From the NCBI GenBank assembly GCA_029706075.1, contig JAINUG010000139.1, forward strand, positions 1,533,510 to 1,597,509: a stretch of 64,000 bases of DNA, written 5' to 3'. This DNA is from Aldrovandia affinis (lineage: Eukaryota; Chordata; Actinopteri; Notacanthiformes; Halosauridae). The translations under genes were made by a program, and so were the position numbers. How positions within the stretch are numbered: position 1 is the first letter of the stretch; each line of letters begins with the position of its first letter. Under the pieces are notes generated by a model. That model did not search any database and was not told the DNA's origin. It worked only from the letters and a program-made list of their open reading frames with translations. Shown one piece after another: positions 1-12,201 of the stretch.

Positions 1-929
1 CCTGTGATAAAGAGTCACATGAATGACTAATTATGAAATTAAAATCTGTAGGACTGAAACAAGCTACTGTATCTAGGTGGATCCAAAATGTGCTTCAGCA
101 TAAAGTACAAGGGTTCAAATAAGCTTCTGATATTATTGTAGGAAATGCAGTGTTGGGACTTCTGCTTTTTCTTGTATACATAAATTACCTTGATGACAAA
201 GTAACTAAAAATAATTTTGTTCAATTTGCCAATGTTACACAAATGGCACAGATGTGTGGGGGGGCTGGGGGGCACAGAACTGGAGAGCGTACAATATAAA
301 AAAGACACACACTGTAGTACATCCTTCTCTGACAGGATCTAGATGGATGCAAGTAGGATGTTGGAATGTACAGCCATGAGCACAGAATGCAAATAAGAGG
401 GGAACTGTACAACATGTCTTATCAGTAGAGACTCAAAATGGCACTGTGGGTCAAACTGGATATAAAAACCGAGTCACTTTGGCAGTATGAGAACAGAGCA
501 ACATTGCGGCTCCAGTGCTTGTTTCCTCTGCACTATCACAGGTATCTGGTTTTAGTTGCACAGATTTAATTGCAATGTTACAGAATAATGAACTGATATC
601 TATTAATTTCTTCTTCTCATCCGTGGAATAGCATTTATTCAAAGGCGAGTGACTTTTTCAACTGATGAGGCTGATGAATCATAATGAGCTAATTAGAGAA
701 GAATTCTATATCACAAAATAAACAATTCCGTTTTGTTTCCTGGTTGGATTAACTCAAAGGTTCCCTGTGAAAGAAGGAAAAACAGCGGCTTCCTTTATGT
801 ACAGGGCTCCAGGGTCAATGTGGGCCAAGGGACATTAAAATGCTCAAAGATAGCTTTCAAGTCTACTTCTTTAGCTCTGCTGCTAATCCTTAGTCATCTA
901 GAGACAGACAGACCTCTCAACCCCCAGAG

Positions 930-960
<31 letters not shown>

Positions 961-3389
961 ATTTATATAGGTTGGGGGGAACGCTCCATGGCAACAGCCT
1001 TATGGTTGCAATGTGCAGACAAATAGATGGCAAGGAGCAGAGAGAATGTACTGAGGTTCGATGAAAATAATCCAGTTTGTGGAAGGAAACATGCTGGTAT
1101 ACTCTACATACCTCAGTATCCTCTTCCCCAAACATTACAGTAAATGTAAAAAAAACTAAAAGTATAAAAGCCATTGTGTGTTTGTGGTTAATAATATAAT
1201 GCTGGCAGAATAAAGGTCACTGAATGTTCATGCCACGTTATGCATGAAACCTGAAGCAGGTCTCTCTAAGGCTGCTCAGATGGATTCTCATTTTTAAAAG
1301 CATTTTTTCCCTCTTCATTTGATGTAAGTAATATCAACAACAACAAAAAACTAAATATATCTACTTAATAATTCAAAACTTTTTATTACTGAATACAGTC
1401 TTGTTTGCACAGGTCATGCTCCAGTTCTGTCCGAATGGGGCTGTGAAACTTTAACACAGTTTTCTGACAGTGCTCTAACTGTTGATATGCAGCCAAAATT
1501 CCATGCCACAAATGTTCATTATGGGCTGTGTGCTTGGAGATGTGACCCTCTCTGTGCTTAATGTTTCTGCCCACGAGGGATCAAGATTCATTAGCACTTC
1601 ACACAGAAGAGATTATTGCATTGTAAGCTTCACTGAGTCGGAATTGGCAGAGCTCGAGACACAGCAACCAATCCCAGTTACAGTCCCTCCACAGACCTGT
1701 CTGGAGGGTGGATCCTTACAGCCCAGCAAATGAAATACTCACCCTTCTGTGTTACTGCCTTACTTTGAGCCTTACCAAGTTGGAAAACCTCTGACCTCTG
1801 GGGCACAGCTCCACAAGGATGAAAGGTTGAGGGTCTTGGCCTCAGTGTTGAGCTGAGCAAACAGCTCATTGATAAACAATCATGTCAGTGGTCCCCCAAC
1901 GAAGAGCGTACGTGTAATGTAAATAAAAATAACGCTATCACAAAATTACCAGTAAATCACTATTCCAGAGGTCAATATTGGCACTTTAGCAATGACAGTG
2001 GTTAGAAACATCCCCCAGACCTGACGCAGTTACTTATCATGTGAGTAGAAGTCTCAAGGCAACTCTTTATTCGTAAAAAAAATATTCTGCGCAGTGTGCC
2101 TTAAACTGAATTCTAGATTCCACAACAGATTTTTTTCATAGTGTAAAGACGCCCTGAGGCAGATCTCTCTCTCTCTCTCTCGCGCTCTCTCTCTCTCTCG
2201 ATAGTGGTTAGAAACGCCCCCCAGACCTGATGCATTTACCTAATGCAAGAGAGCGAGAGAGAGAGAGAGCGACTGCTCTGCTCCCTCAGACGTGAGGTAA
2301 GCCCGAATTATGTTTGTTCATCATTGATCTTCCTGGACAGGCAGGACGCTGTGAAGTGTCAGACATTTCAACCCCAACCTCTAATCAAGGGCCAGTCCAT
2401 AGCAGCACAATGCCAAGTATGCGGTAACGGACAGACCCTAAAGAGCACAGAGTGAACAAAGCCCTCCTGCCAACCGCTGATCTTTACAACGGCATGGCCC
2501 GAAAGGGCACTTCAGGTAACCGTCTGAAGCGCACAACCAGCTGTCATGCTCATTGTCTGAGATGCGTGGCCTCGTTGTCCAGACGTCGCTCTTCTCTTCC
2601 TCCATCTTTCCCGGGGCATGTCAGGCCTGACTAAATCAGCTCAGTCTTAAGTGGTGCCATGGATCTTATTACCACACTGCTGCTGTTATGACTGGAGGTC
2701 ATGTTCAGCTCTTGAAGCAATTGTCCATGCAAACAATAGAAAACAAAAAGGGACGTGAACCAGACATTTCCGTTCTGCTGCTAATTGGGCCAAAACTGAT
2801 ATTTTCTCCTTTGATTTGTTGTGCAGCTAATTGAACCTCTCCTACGTTCCCTCCTGCACGAAGCAGAGTTACAGGCCTGTCTATGTTAGTGGCCTGCTGT
2901 TTGATAATAATGTTCAAAGATCTGTTTCTGTCCCATTACATACTATATATCCCTTATGAAATTGATGTGCATCATGAACATTCCCTTCTGTGGTGATTTT
3001 TGAAGCGTGGACTTTGTGCATGAGCTGAACTGTCCTGAAAGACCTTTTTTTGTTTGTCCATTGCAGATGGAGGATTAGTGCACATGAACCAGTCTCATTA
3101 TTTCCTTAAGCCAGGTACTGCTATCTCTAAAGCTGTAATGAAATTGCTATAATTAAAAACTAAATGTAAAAAACTATTACACTTTTAAAACTATTTAAAC
3201 TATTTCTGAGGATATTGTAGTGCATGCATAAAAGAGATGCACATTACCTGGAAAAAAATGATGGTGTCCAAGACTACCCAGTTAATTTAAGACATAAAAA
3301 TAGTACATTACATTAGTAGAGTTGCATGGTATAAGAATTAATCAATGACTGAAATTATGCTTTAAAAAAAAGACAATATATGAAGTGGT
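1..3389. other. non-coding stretch
   Basis: I see no exon with support here. It holds a (GT)n tract at 929-961 and CT/GA-rich tracts at 2163-2200 and 2248-2271. The short ORFs lack protein-like composition. Confidence 0.5.
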
Positions 3390-3535
3390 TTTGTGTGGCT
3401 CTGTGTGGCTCAGTAGGTAGAGCATGGCGCTGACAATGGTTGGATTGTGGGTTCAACCTAACCACATATACTGAAAAATGTAGGCATTCACTACTGTAAA
3501 TTGCTTTGGATTAAAGCGTCTGCTAAATGGCATAT
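3390..3535 (+). repeat. tRNA-derived SINE, family A, copy 1
   Basis: The head contains an A-box-like TGGCTCAGTAGG and a B-box-like GGTTCAACC (Pol III promoter). The tail TTGCTTTGGATTAAAGCG then TCTGCTAAATGG matches the 3' end of the L2-like LINE at 14870-14930. It is diverged, hence old. Confidence 0.85.
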
Positions 3536-4732
3536 GTGGATCTTAAACTGTAAACACCACGGGCTCCTGGATACTGTATCCTGCTGAAAACAGGATTTCA
3601 ATTTCCCATGATGCACCCCACAGTGTGAATGCGGACTGTGGCTGGGAGACCTGCAGGGTGGCCCATAATTGGCCATAGCGTCACTGTTGTCATCCTACAA
3701 CAGTGAAAACCCTGATCGATCAGATGCCCGGAGTTTGCATGTGCCATCTGCATTGTTGCTTTAATGGAAAGCGTGCAGTACACAGCGTTCTGGTAAACTA
3801 TCTGACACGAGGAAGCCTGAGGGAAGGTAGGATTATTTTTCCCAGAAAAACCAGCGGAGCATCACATCTCAATGTGTCAGCTCAGCCTGAAAATGATGTG
3901 CAAATCTGTCAGCACGCTTTGTGAGTGGCGTAGTCTAACCTGGAGAGGAGATTAACAGCATCCTCAGATGCAGTCTTGGGGAAAAATGTGCATTCAACAT
4001 CTCGTCGAGGGCTCTGAAATAAATTCTAAATTAAAGCGATATTCGGCGACGATATTGAACATAACACCACAATCCCTCAGGCTAAGATAAAAATCACCCG
4101 CATTACAGACCTGTAGACTAGGTCTGCTGAACAAACAGGTTATGTTCTCCTCATTTAAGACGTGCAGCGTGACCTCCCCCTCACGGCCTCCTCTTAATTT
4201 TTATCACACCCCCAGACTCTGGGCCTTGGAGTCTCACTCTTTTCCCGGGCCGTTTGCATTCTGCCACGTGGCGCCGGGCTGAGCGAGGCGTAAATCAAAA
4301 GCACTGTATCTCCCTGCCTCCAGAAGCACAGGTGCATGATCTCAATTTGTTGACGAATATTAGCGGCAAAAGGCCTACGGTGGCTCCACGGTGTTCCTCC
4401 GTGAGCTGTTTGGCTGAAGAGCAGATTGTGAGGACATATTGATGGTCTTTTAGCAGGCCCTAATTAGCAGCAGATAAGCTGTGTCTGTCTGTCTGTTTCT
4501 TTGAAGGAATTCTATTCTTACATGCTTACAGATTTATTTGGTCCCAGAGAAACCATAATAGACCTTTTAACTGCGGGAGAAAATGTCCTCCCCCCCCAGT
4601 GCAGTGCAGTTGTTTTACGACCAAAGCTGATTTGATATTTGCTACACACTAACATACAAGCTACGAAGCTGTTTATTCCACAGTCTACTCCTCTCCACTA
4701 CCTAAAATAATAATACTAATAATAATTATATA
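3536..4732. other. non-coding stretch
   Basis: No exon, RNA gene or repeat family is recognised; only short ORFs without protein character. Confidence 0.4.
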
Positions 4733-5625
4733 TACAGTGGGTATAAAAAGTATTCACCCCCTTTGGCATTTTTGGCATTTTTCACACTATATTCTATAAA
4801 ATTCTCTATAATGTCAAATTAAAAAACAACTCTAAATCTTTTTGTTAATGAATTACAAATTTAAAAAAACAGACAATAAATGATTGCATAAGTATTCGCC
4901 CCTGTTTCTAAGACACCTAAATAAATTCTGCTGCAATAAATTGTCCTCACAGGTCACATAATTATTTGATTGGAGTCCACCTGTGTACAATTCAAGTGTT
5001 TCAAATTATTTCAAATTAAATACACCTGTGTGTGAGAGGTCTCACATTTGGTTAGTGCATTTCCAAACAAGACCTTCATCATGAAGACCAAAGAACATTC
5101 AAAGAAAATCAGCAAAGAAAAAGGTATTTCAAAAGCACCAATCAGGGGGAAGATTTAAGAAGATTTCAAATACTTTTAGTACCCCCAGAGCACCTTTAAG
5201 TCCATCATAAGGAAATGCTGAGAATATGGCACAACTATGAATTTACCTTGAACAGGTCGTCCTCCACAACTAAGCATCCATGCGAGAAGGGAACTTGTTA
5301 GGGAGGCCACTAAAAGGCCTATGGCAACTCTGATGGAGTTACAGTCTTCCATGGCAGAGATGGGAGAAGCTCTCCATGGGACAACAATAGCGTGGGCACT
5401 TCACAAATCTGCACTTTACGGGACAGTGGCAAAAATAAAGCTATTGTTGAAGAAAACTCACATCAAATCTCACCTACAGTTTGTCAGAATGCATGAGGGA
5501 GACTCTCAAACTAAGTGGAGGAACATTCTATGGTCTGATGAGACCAAGATTGAACTTTTTGGCATCAACACCTGGGGTGGTGCTACGGCATAAGGCTGTT
5601 AAGTGCGATTCCCAACCCAGAAGTG
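4733..5625 (+). mobile_element. Tc1/mariner remnant, 3' half lost
   Basis: It starts with the terminal repeat TACAGTGGGTATAAAAAGTA. Transposase fragments run to WSDETKIELFG (the second catalytic Asp region), then the element is cut off by a CR1-like fragment at 5626. Frameshifts and stops in the N-terminal part mean it is dead. Confidence 0.85.
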
Positions 5626-5928
5626 CTTATATTACCAAAAATACCAAAGATTTTTTAAGATAAGTGGGGTCAGCAGAACAAGAGGCCACAGGTGGAAATT
5701 AGTTAAAGGCAAATTCCGCACAGATATTAGGAAGTTTTTCTTTACACAGAGAGTTGTCAATGCCTGGAACAGCTTGCCAGGTCGGGTAGTAGAGGCAGAA
5801 ACGCTTGGGCTATTCAAGTCCAGGCTAGATGAAGTACTAGATACTCTTTCGATTAGGACATGATGAGCCTAGAAGGGCTGAACGGCCCGTTCTCATCATT
5901 ATGTATTCTTATGTTCTTATGTTCTTAT
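5626..5928 (+). mobile_element. CR1-like LINE 3' fragment
   Basis: It encodes the C-terminal LINE signature SGVSRTRGHRWKLVKGKFR and FFTQRVVNAWNSLPG, then a short 3' UTR ending in tandem TTCTTATG units, the 8-bp tail type of CR1 elements. Nearly the same sequence is found on the minus strand at 61745-62730. It interrupts the Tc1 remnant. Confidence 0.8.
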
Positions 5929-6059
5929 ATCCTGAGAATGCACGGCTTGGAGTGGTTTATTCTGCTTATACCACGGCTAGTTGCCAGAAAAAATATAAAA
6001 ATGCAAAAGTATTAAAAATTCAAACCATTATCATGTAAAAATGTATCATGTGCTTGCAA

Positions 6060-8310
6060 CCGGTGCCGACGTTGTGGTAGCAGGGGGACTATGGAACTGC
6101 CAGTCCGCTGTCCGGAAGCCTGATTTCATATCGGCCCAGGCCTCCCTACTCTCCCTGCAGTTCCTGGCGCTCACCGAGACATGGATCATTCCACAGAACA
6201 TGGCTACCCCTGCTGCTCTCTCAGCTGCCTACACCTTCTCCCACAATCCACGACCGACAGGTAGAGGAGGAGGGACAGGTATACTGATCTCCCCCCTGTG
6301 GAGGTTTGGTATTGTTCCTCTTCCTCACTTCTCACCCTCCTCCTTTGAATATCATGCTGTCACTGTCACTATTCCATGCAAACTACACATCATTGTTGTC
6401 TATCGCCCACCAGGTCCACTGGGGAATTTCCTAGATGAGATGGATGCTCTACTTAGCTCCTTCCCTGAGGATGGCACTCCCGTCTTTCTCCTCGGTGACT
6501 TCAACTTGCTGCTGGACACCCCTCAGTCCTCTGCATTTCTCCCCCTGTTTCAATCCCTTGACTTCACCATGGCTAAATCCCCATCCACCCACAAGACCGG
6601 CAACCAACTGGACCTTCTAGTGGTCTTCACTAGAGACTGCACCTCACCCAACATTGTGGTATCTCCTCTGCATGTGTCTGACCACTGCTTTCTGTCTTTT
6701 TCCCTCCCCTCCCCTCTTCACCTAAACCCTCTTCACCTCCCCCCACTGTTTCTGCAACCTCTGCTCTCTCTCCCCCTCTGTCCTGACAGCTACTGTCCTA
6801 TCATCCCTTCCCCCTACTAATACCTTCTCTCAGCTATCTGCTGAGGTAGCCTCATCCACCCTACTGTCCTCTCTCTCCTCCTCCTTTGATTCACTCTGTC
6901 CTCTCTACACTAAACCTGCTTGTCTCCGCCCCCCCGCCCCCTGGCTAGCTGACTCTCTCCTCTGCTAAATCTGCCTTTTTCTTCTCCAAAATTCTATCTT
7001 CTGCTGCTAACCCTCGCAAACTGTACTCTACATTTTTTTCTCTCCTCACCCCTCCACACCCCCCTCCTCTCTCACCGCGGTTGCCTTTGCATCCTTCTTT
7101 CGCAATTAGGTCGATGACATTCGCAACTCAATCAATCAATCAATCTTTATTTTTGTATAGCGCCATTTACAAACAGGTTGTCACACACTCCTTCTCCCCA
7201 TCCCCTCCCACACCTAAGTCTCGCTCACCCATCTCACAACCCAAACCTCTCACCCCCCTGTCTTCCTTCTCACCCCTCCATGACTCCAACATCTCACAAC
7301 TTGTTCACTCCCACCGTCCTACCACCTCTCGATCCTATTCCTTCCCCCCTTTTCCAGTCCATCGTTATGGACATCCTCCCCTTTGTGTCCAATGTTATTA
7401 ACTCTTCTCTTTCCTCTGGCTCTGTCCCCTCTCCCCTCCAAAGGGCCCATATCATCCCCTCCTCAAAAAATCTCTCTAAATCCTGCTATAATTTCTAACA
7501 ACCGACCTGTCTCTCTCCTCTCATTCCTTTCCAAAACATTAGAGAGGGCTGTATATAACTGTCTGTCTATCTTCTACAGAATGACCTGCTTGATCCCAAC
7601 CAATCTGGGTTCAAGGCAGACTACTCCACAGAAACTTCTCTCCTCCAGGCACTGAGGCTCTACAAGTGGCAAAATCTCAATCACTCAGCTCCATCCTTCT
7701 CCTCGATCTGTCCGCTGCATTTGACACCGTGGACCACCAGATCCTCTGTCGCCGAGATGGGAATCTCTGGATCTGCATTGGTATGGTTAGAATCACACCT
7801 GGCTGACCGGTCCTACCAGGTGGCCTGGAGAGGATCCCTCTCCTCTCCCCACACTCTCTCTACCAGAGTCCTGCAGGGCTCGGTACTAGGCCCTCTCCTG
7901 TTCTCCCTATACACTAAATCACTTGGTTCGGTCATCTCTGCCCATGGTTTTTCATATCACTGTTATGCTGATGACACCTGACTCTTTCTCTCTTTCTCTT
8001 CTTCTGAGACCCAGGTCCCGGCACATATCTCTGCATGTCTAGCAGACATCTCTGCCTGGATGTCCACACACCACCTGAAGCTGAACCTGGGGAAGACAAG
8101 AGCTGCTCTTCCTCCCAGCGAAGGGCTCCTCAATGATTGATGTCTCAATCACCCTGGAAGGCTCCATAGTGTCTCCGTCTGCCAGGAGCCTTGGAGTGAC
8201 CCTGGACAACCAGCTGAGCTTCTCGTACCAATCACCCGGACCTGCTAATTCTCCCTCCATAACATCCAGAGGATCTGACCGTTCCTCACCAAAGAGGCCA
8301 CACAACTCTG
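6060..8310 (+). mobile_element. L2-like LINE, copy 1, broken
   Basis: An apurinic endonuclease domain (ALTETWI, LLGDFN, HVSDH) spans about 6060-6710. The reverse transcriptase region ends in CYADDT followed by a stop. Multiple frameshifts are present. It is interrupted by a 58-bp foreign fragment at 7129-7186 and cut off at 8310 by the Rex1-like LINE. The parallel stretch of copy 2 (12202-14935) shows what is missing. Confidence 0.85.
7129..7186 (+). mobile_element. short LINE tail fragment inside L2 copy 1
   Basis: (ATCA)n followed by ATCTTTATTTTTGTATAGCG is a common fish retroposon end, in reverse orientation. It is absent at the matching position of L2 copy 2 (about 13366), so it is a later insertion. 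Confidence 0.55.
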
Positions 8311-11300
8311 TGTGCACAAGTATGCATTCTATCACGGTAAGAGTCATCTCGTTGCGTTCTAGTAAGTGTTGGTTACCCTGCGTTAGACTTCGTGTGTAGT
8401 TTCTGCATTCACTGCCTGTTTTCACTTGTTGCAGTAGCAGCTCTCGTTACTTTGTTAGCTTAATTAGTAGCTTGTTGCTTTTGTTCCACTGTTTATTAGT
8501 TTCGATTACTAGCTTCAGTCGCTGCTTAGAAGATTTAGTTCAAAGTTGATTGATACTTAGCATTTCAATCGGTTTTGTTTTAACAGGCGTAGCACCCGTG
8601 TCTGTAGTTGATTTGTGGGAGGATCCTGTGAGTTGGTAATTAGTCTCTATTGTTGTCAGGGGGCATTTGCCACATATAAGCAACCATAGTTGTGGAAAGC
8701 GGCAGCTTTTCACGGCAGCCTCACCTTCCTAGCCGAACGAAGACTCGGCGGACAAAGACGAAGGAGTCTACCGAGGGGGGCCAGCTAGGGAGTGCTCGCC
8801 ACACGGTAAGTATCATAGTTTTGTATCTCCCTGTTCTACTTCCTCTACTTCCAGAACCGTAGGTTGGCGGCGCGCACAGTCGCAGCGGCTCAGCGCTCTC
8901 CTTTTCGGTGCACATTACATGTGTTTTTGTTTATATTTGTTTATATGTTAGTCCGATAATGTTAGGTTTTAGCCGTGCGAACTCCGTCTACAGCCGCTCA
9001 GATCTTCTGATCATAGGAGTACAGCGTAATCAGCCCATTACGAGTGAATTTCTGCACTCACACAACATACCGGAGGAGATCCGGGCTCTCCGTGGATTAT
9101 TGTCGGCTCCGACAGGCGTCGTAGGCGGAGAAGACACAGGAAGCAAAAGCGTGGATGCCGGTCCGGCCTACTTGCTAGGCTGAAGAGACAACCACACAAA
9201 CCACCGCTACCCAGCATCTTTCTCACCAACGCCAGATCCATTACCAACAAAATGGACGAACTGAATCTTCAGATCTCCGCGAACAAACAAATTGAGAACT
9301 GTTGCATTATGCTAATAACAGAGACGTGGCTACACTCACTTATCCCAGATGTAGCCATTGAGCTAGCAGGCCGCACAGCATTTCGCTGGGATAGGAACAA
9401 AGATTCCGGTAAGAGCAAGGGAGGGGGGCTATGCATTTATGTACACAACAACTGGTGTACTAATACCAAAGTCATAGACAGTCACTGTTCTTCTGACGTG
9501 GAGTACTTGTCAGTTAAATGCAGGCCTATTTACCTCCCACGCGAGTTTACCGGTGTTATAGTCACAGCTGTTTACATTCCACCGGAGGCTAACGCTAGCA
9601 TAGCGTTAGGCTACCTGTTCAGTGCAATAAATGCACAACAGGGCACCCATCCCGAAGCAGCCCATATCATAGCCGGTGATTTCAACCATGCCGATTTAAA
9701 GGCAGTTCTCCCGAAATTTCAACAGCACATCAAATGTGCTACTAGGGGGAAAAATACACTGGACAAGGTTTATTCAAACATCAAGAACGGCTTTAGGTCA
9801 ACACCGCTACCACACTTAGGCCAGTCAGATCACCTATCCATACTCCTAACTCCAGCATACACCCCCCTCAGAAGAAAAACTCAACCCACCACAAAGACTG
9901 TTAAAACATGGCCTGAAGGAGCTTCCTCGCAGCTACAGGATTGCTTTGGAAGGACAAATTGGGACATTTTTGAGGATCAGGACTTGGAGGTGTACACATC
10001 AACTGTACTCTGCTACATTCAGAACTGTGTCGACAATGTCACAGTCGACAAACAAATCCGGGTGTACCCCAATCAGAAGCCCTGGATGTCAAAGGAGGTC
10101 CGTACCCTCCTCAAGGACCGTAACACCGCCTTCAGGTCCGGCGACAGAGCCCTATACAGTGCTGCTAGAGCCAACCTGAAGACCATCAGGGATGCTAAAG
10201 CGGCCTACAAGAGGGAGATTGGGGACCACTTCACCAACAACGACCCACGGCGGGTGTGGCAGGGCATCCAGCACATCACCAACTACAAATCCAGCAATCG
10301 CATGGCTGTCAACAGGGACGCCTCGCTGGCAGAGGAACTTAATTGTTTCTTTGCTCGATTTGAGGTGAAAGCAGCGGTGTCTGACACAACACCTCCACCA
10401 GCCTCCAACAGCCACATCCTCACTGTGCAGGAGCATGATGTGAGGCATGTGCTCAGAGCGGTGAACCCGAGGAAAGCTGCTGGCCCTGATGGTGTGACAG
10501 GAAGGGTGCTGAAGGAATGTGCAGACCAGCTCTCCGAGGTCTTCACAAAGATCTTCAACCTGTCCCTTTCCAAATCCATCATCCCACCTTGCCTGAAGTC
10601 TGCCACAATCATTCCACAGCCAAAAAAGACTGTCATCAGCGGCCTCAACGACTACCGTCCGGTCGCACTCACACCAGTCATTATGAAGTGCTTAGAGAGG
10701 CTGGTCCTTCAGCACATCAAAGCCAGCCTCCCACCTTCGACCCATTCCAGTTTGCCTACAGAGCGAACAGGTCTACAGAAGATGCCATCGCCACTGCTCT
10801 TCACACGGCATTGACGCACCTTGAACACCAGGGGAGCTATGTGAGGATGCTCTTCATAGACTTTAACTCTGCCTTTAACACCATCATTCCGGGCAGACTC
10901 ATCATAAAACTTACTGACCTAGGACTTTCCCAACCCACCTGCCACTGGATAAAAGACTTCCTAACTAACCGTCACCAGACCGTTAAACTAGGCCCCCACC
11001 TTTCCCCTACCCTTACACTCAGCACCGGCTCCCCACAGGGCTGTGTGTTGAGCCCCCTTCTCTACGCCCTCTACACTCATGACTGTGCCCCCACCCATCC
11101 CACTAACACCATCATCAAGTTTGCGGACGACACGACTGTGGTTGGTCTTATTTCAGGAGGAGACGAGACAGCCTACAGGGATGAAGTCCAAAGACTGGCA
11201 ACGTGGTGTTCAGAGAACAATCTCGTCCTGAACTCCTCAAAAACAAAAGAACTCATAATGGACTTCCGGAAGAACAGTGCAGACCCCGACCCACTATACA

Positions 11301-12201
11301 TCAACGGGGACTGTGTGGAAAGGGTCCGGGATTTCAGGTTCCTGGGCACACACATCTCTGATGATCTCTCCTGGACTACCAACACCACTGCAGTAGTCAA
11401 GAAGGCACAGCAGCAACTTTACTTCCTGAGGATCTTCAGGAAAAACAACCTGCAGGAGAAGCTGCTGGTGACCTTCTACCGCTGCTCCATCGAGAGTGTG
11501 CTGGCGTCCTGTATCTCTACGTGGTATGCCAGCTGCTCAGCAGTGGACAGGAGAGCCCTTCAGAGGGTTATCAACGTCGCCCAGAAGACCATCGGCTGCT
11601 CACTGCCCTCTTTGGAGGACATTTTCAGCTCTCGCTGTCTCAGTAGAGCAGCCAAAATACTGAAAGACCCATCCCACCCTGGACATCATCTGTTTGACCT
11701 GCTGCCCTCTGGTAGACGCTTCGGGTCCATCAAATCACGGACAAACAGAACAGCTTCTACCCCAGGGCCATACGAGAACTGAACACTTAAAAACTCTGAT
11801 ACGGACTGATGACTATCAGTACTGCAACACCTACACTTACAGTACACTCACAGAACACTCATAGATGTTTACATTACTACTGCACTTTTGTTTGTATGTT
11901 TATACTCCCAACCATACTACACTTCTGCCATAGTGAGCCTCTGCAATTCGGAAATGTGCAATATCTGGAAGTGCAATATCTCATATCTCATCAAAATAAT
12001 GTAACTTTTTAATTTTTAACAGCAAATGTTCACATTTCATTTTATTTATTTATTTCATGTTAATTTTATATTCAGAATCTTAATTTGTTTCTGCTGTTCT
12101 GTTGTGTTTTGTCTTTGTTATTGTAAATGTACCGTCACGATTGTCACTCAATTTCGTTGTACTCTGTGCAATGACAATAAAATAAATCTAATCTAATCTA
12201 A
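8311..12201 (+). mobile_element. Rex1/CR1-like LINE, nearly full length
   Basis: A 5' UTR-like region (8311 to about 9190) is followed by a large ORF2 and a 3' UTR ending in AATAAA and (AATCT)n. The AATCT tail and AT-rich UTR mark the 3' end. The class assignment (jockey superfamily, Rex1-like) is from memory of fish LINE proteins. The element separates L2 copy 1 from L2 copy 2. Confidence 0.8.
9252..11782 (+). pseudogene. Rex1-like LINE ORF2 (endonuclease and reverse transcriptase), one frameshift
   Basis: The N-terminal endonuclease shows LITETWL, IAGDFNHAD and LGQSDHL. A linker (PWMSKEVRTLLKDRNTAFR) and RT motifs [22 protein letters not shown] and [10 protein letters not shown] follow, with the usual C-terminal [17 protein letters not shown] and [11 protein letters not shown]. 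The frame changes once near 10735, between LPP and [14 protein letters not shown], consistent with a small deletion. Otherwise open for about 840 codons, so relatively young. Coding may start upstream of 9252, since the frame before the Met also looks protein-like (LPSIFLTNARSITNK). Confidence 0.85.
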
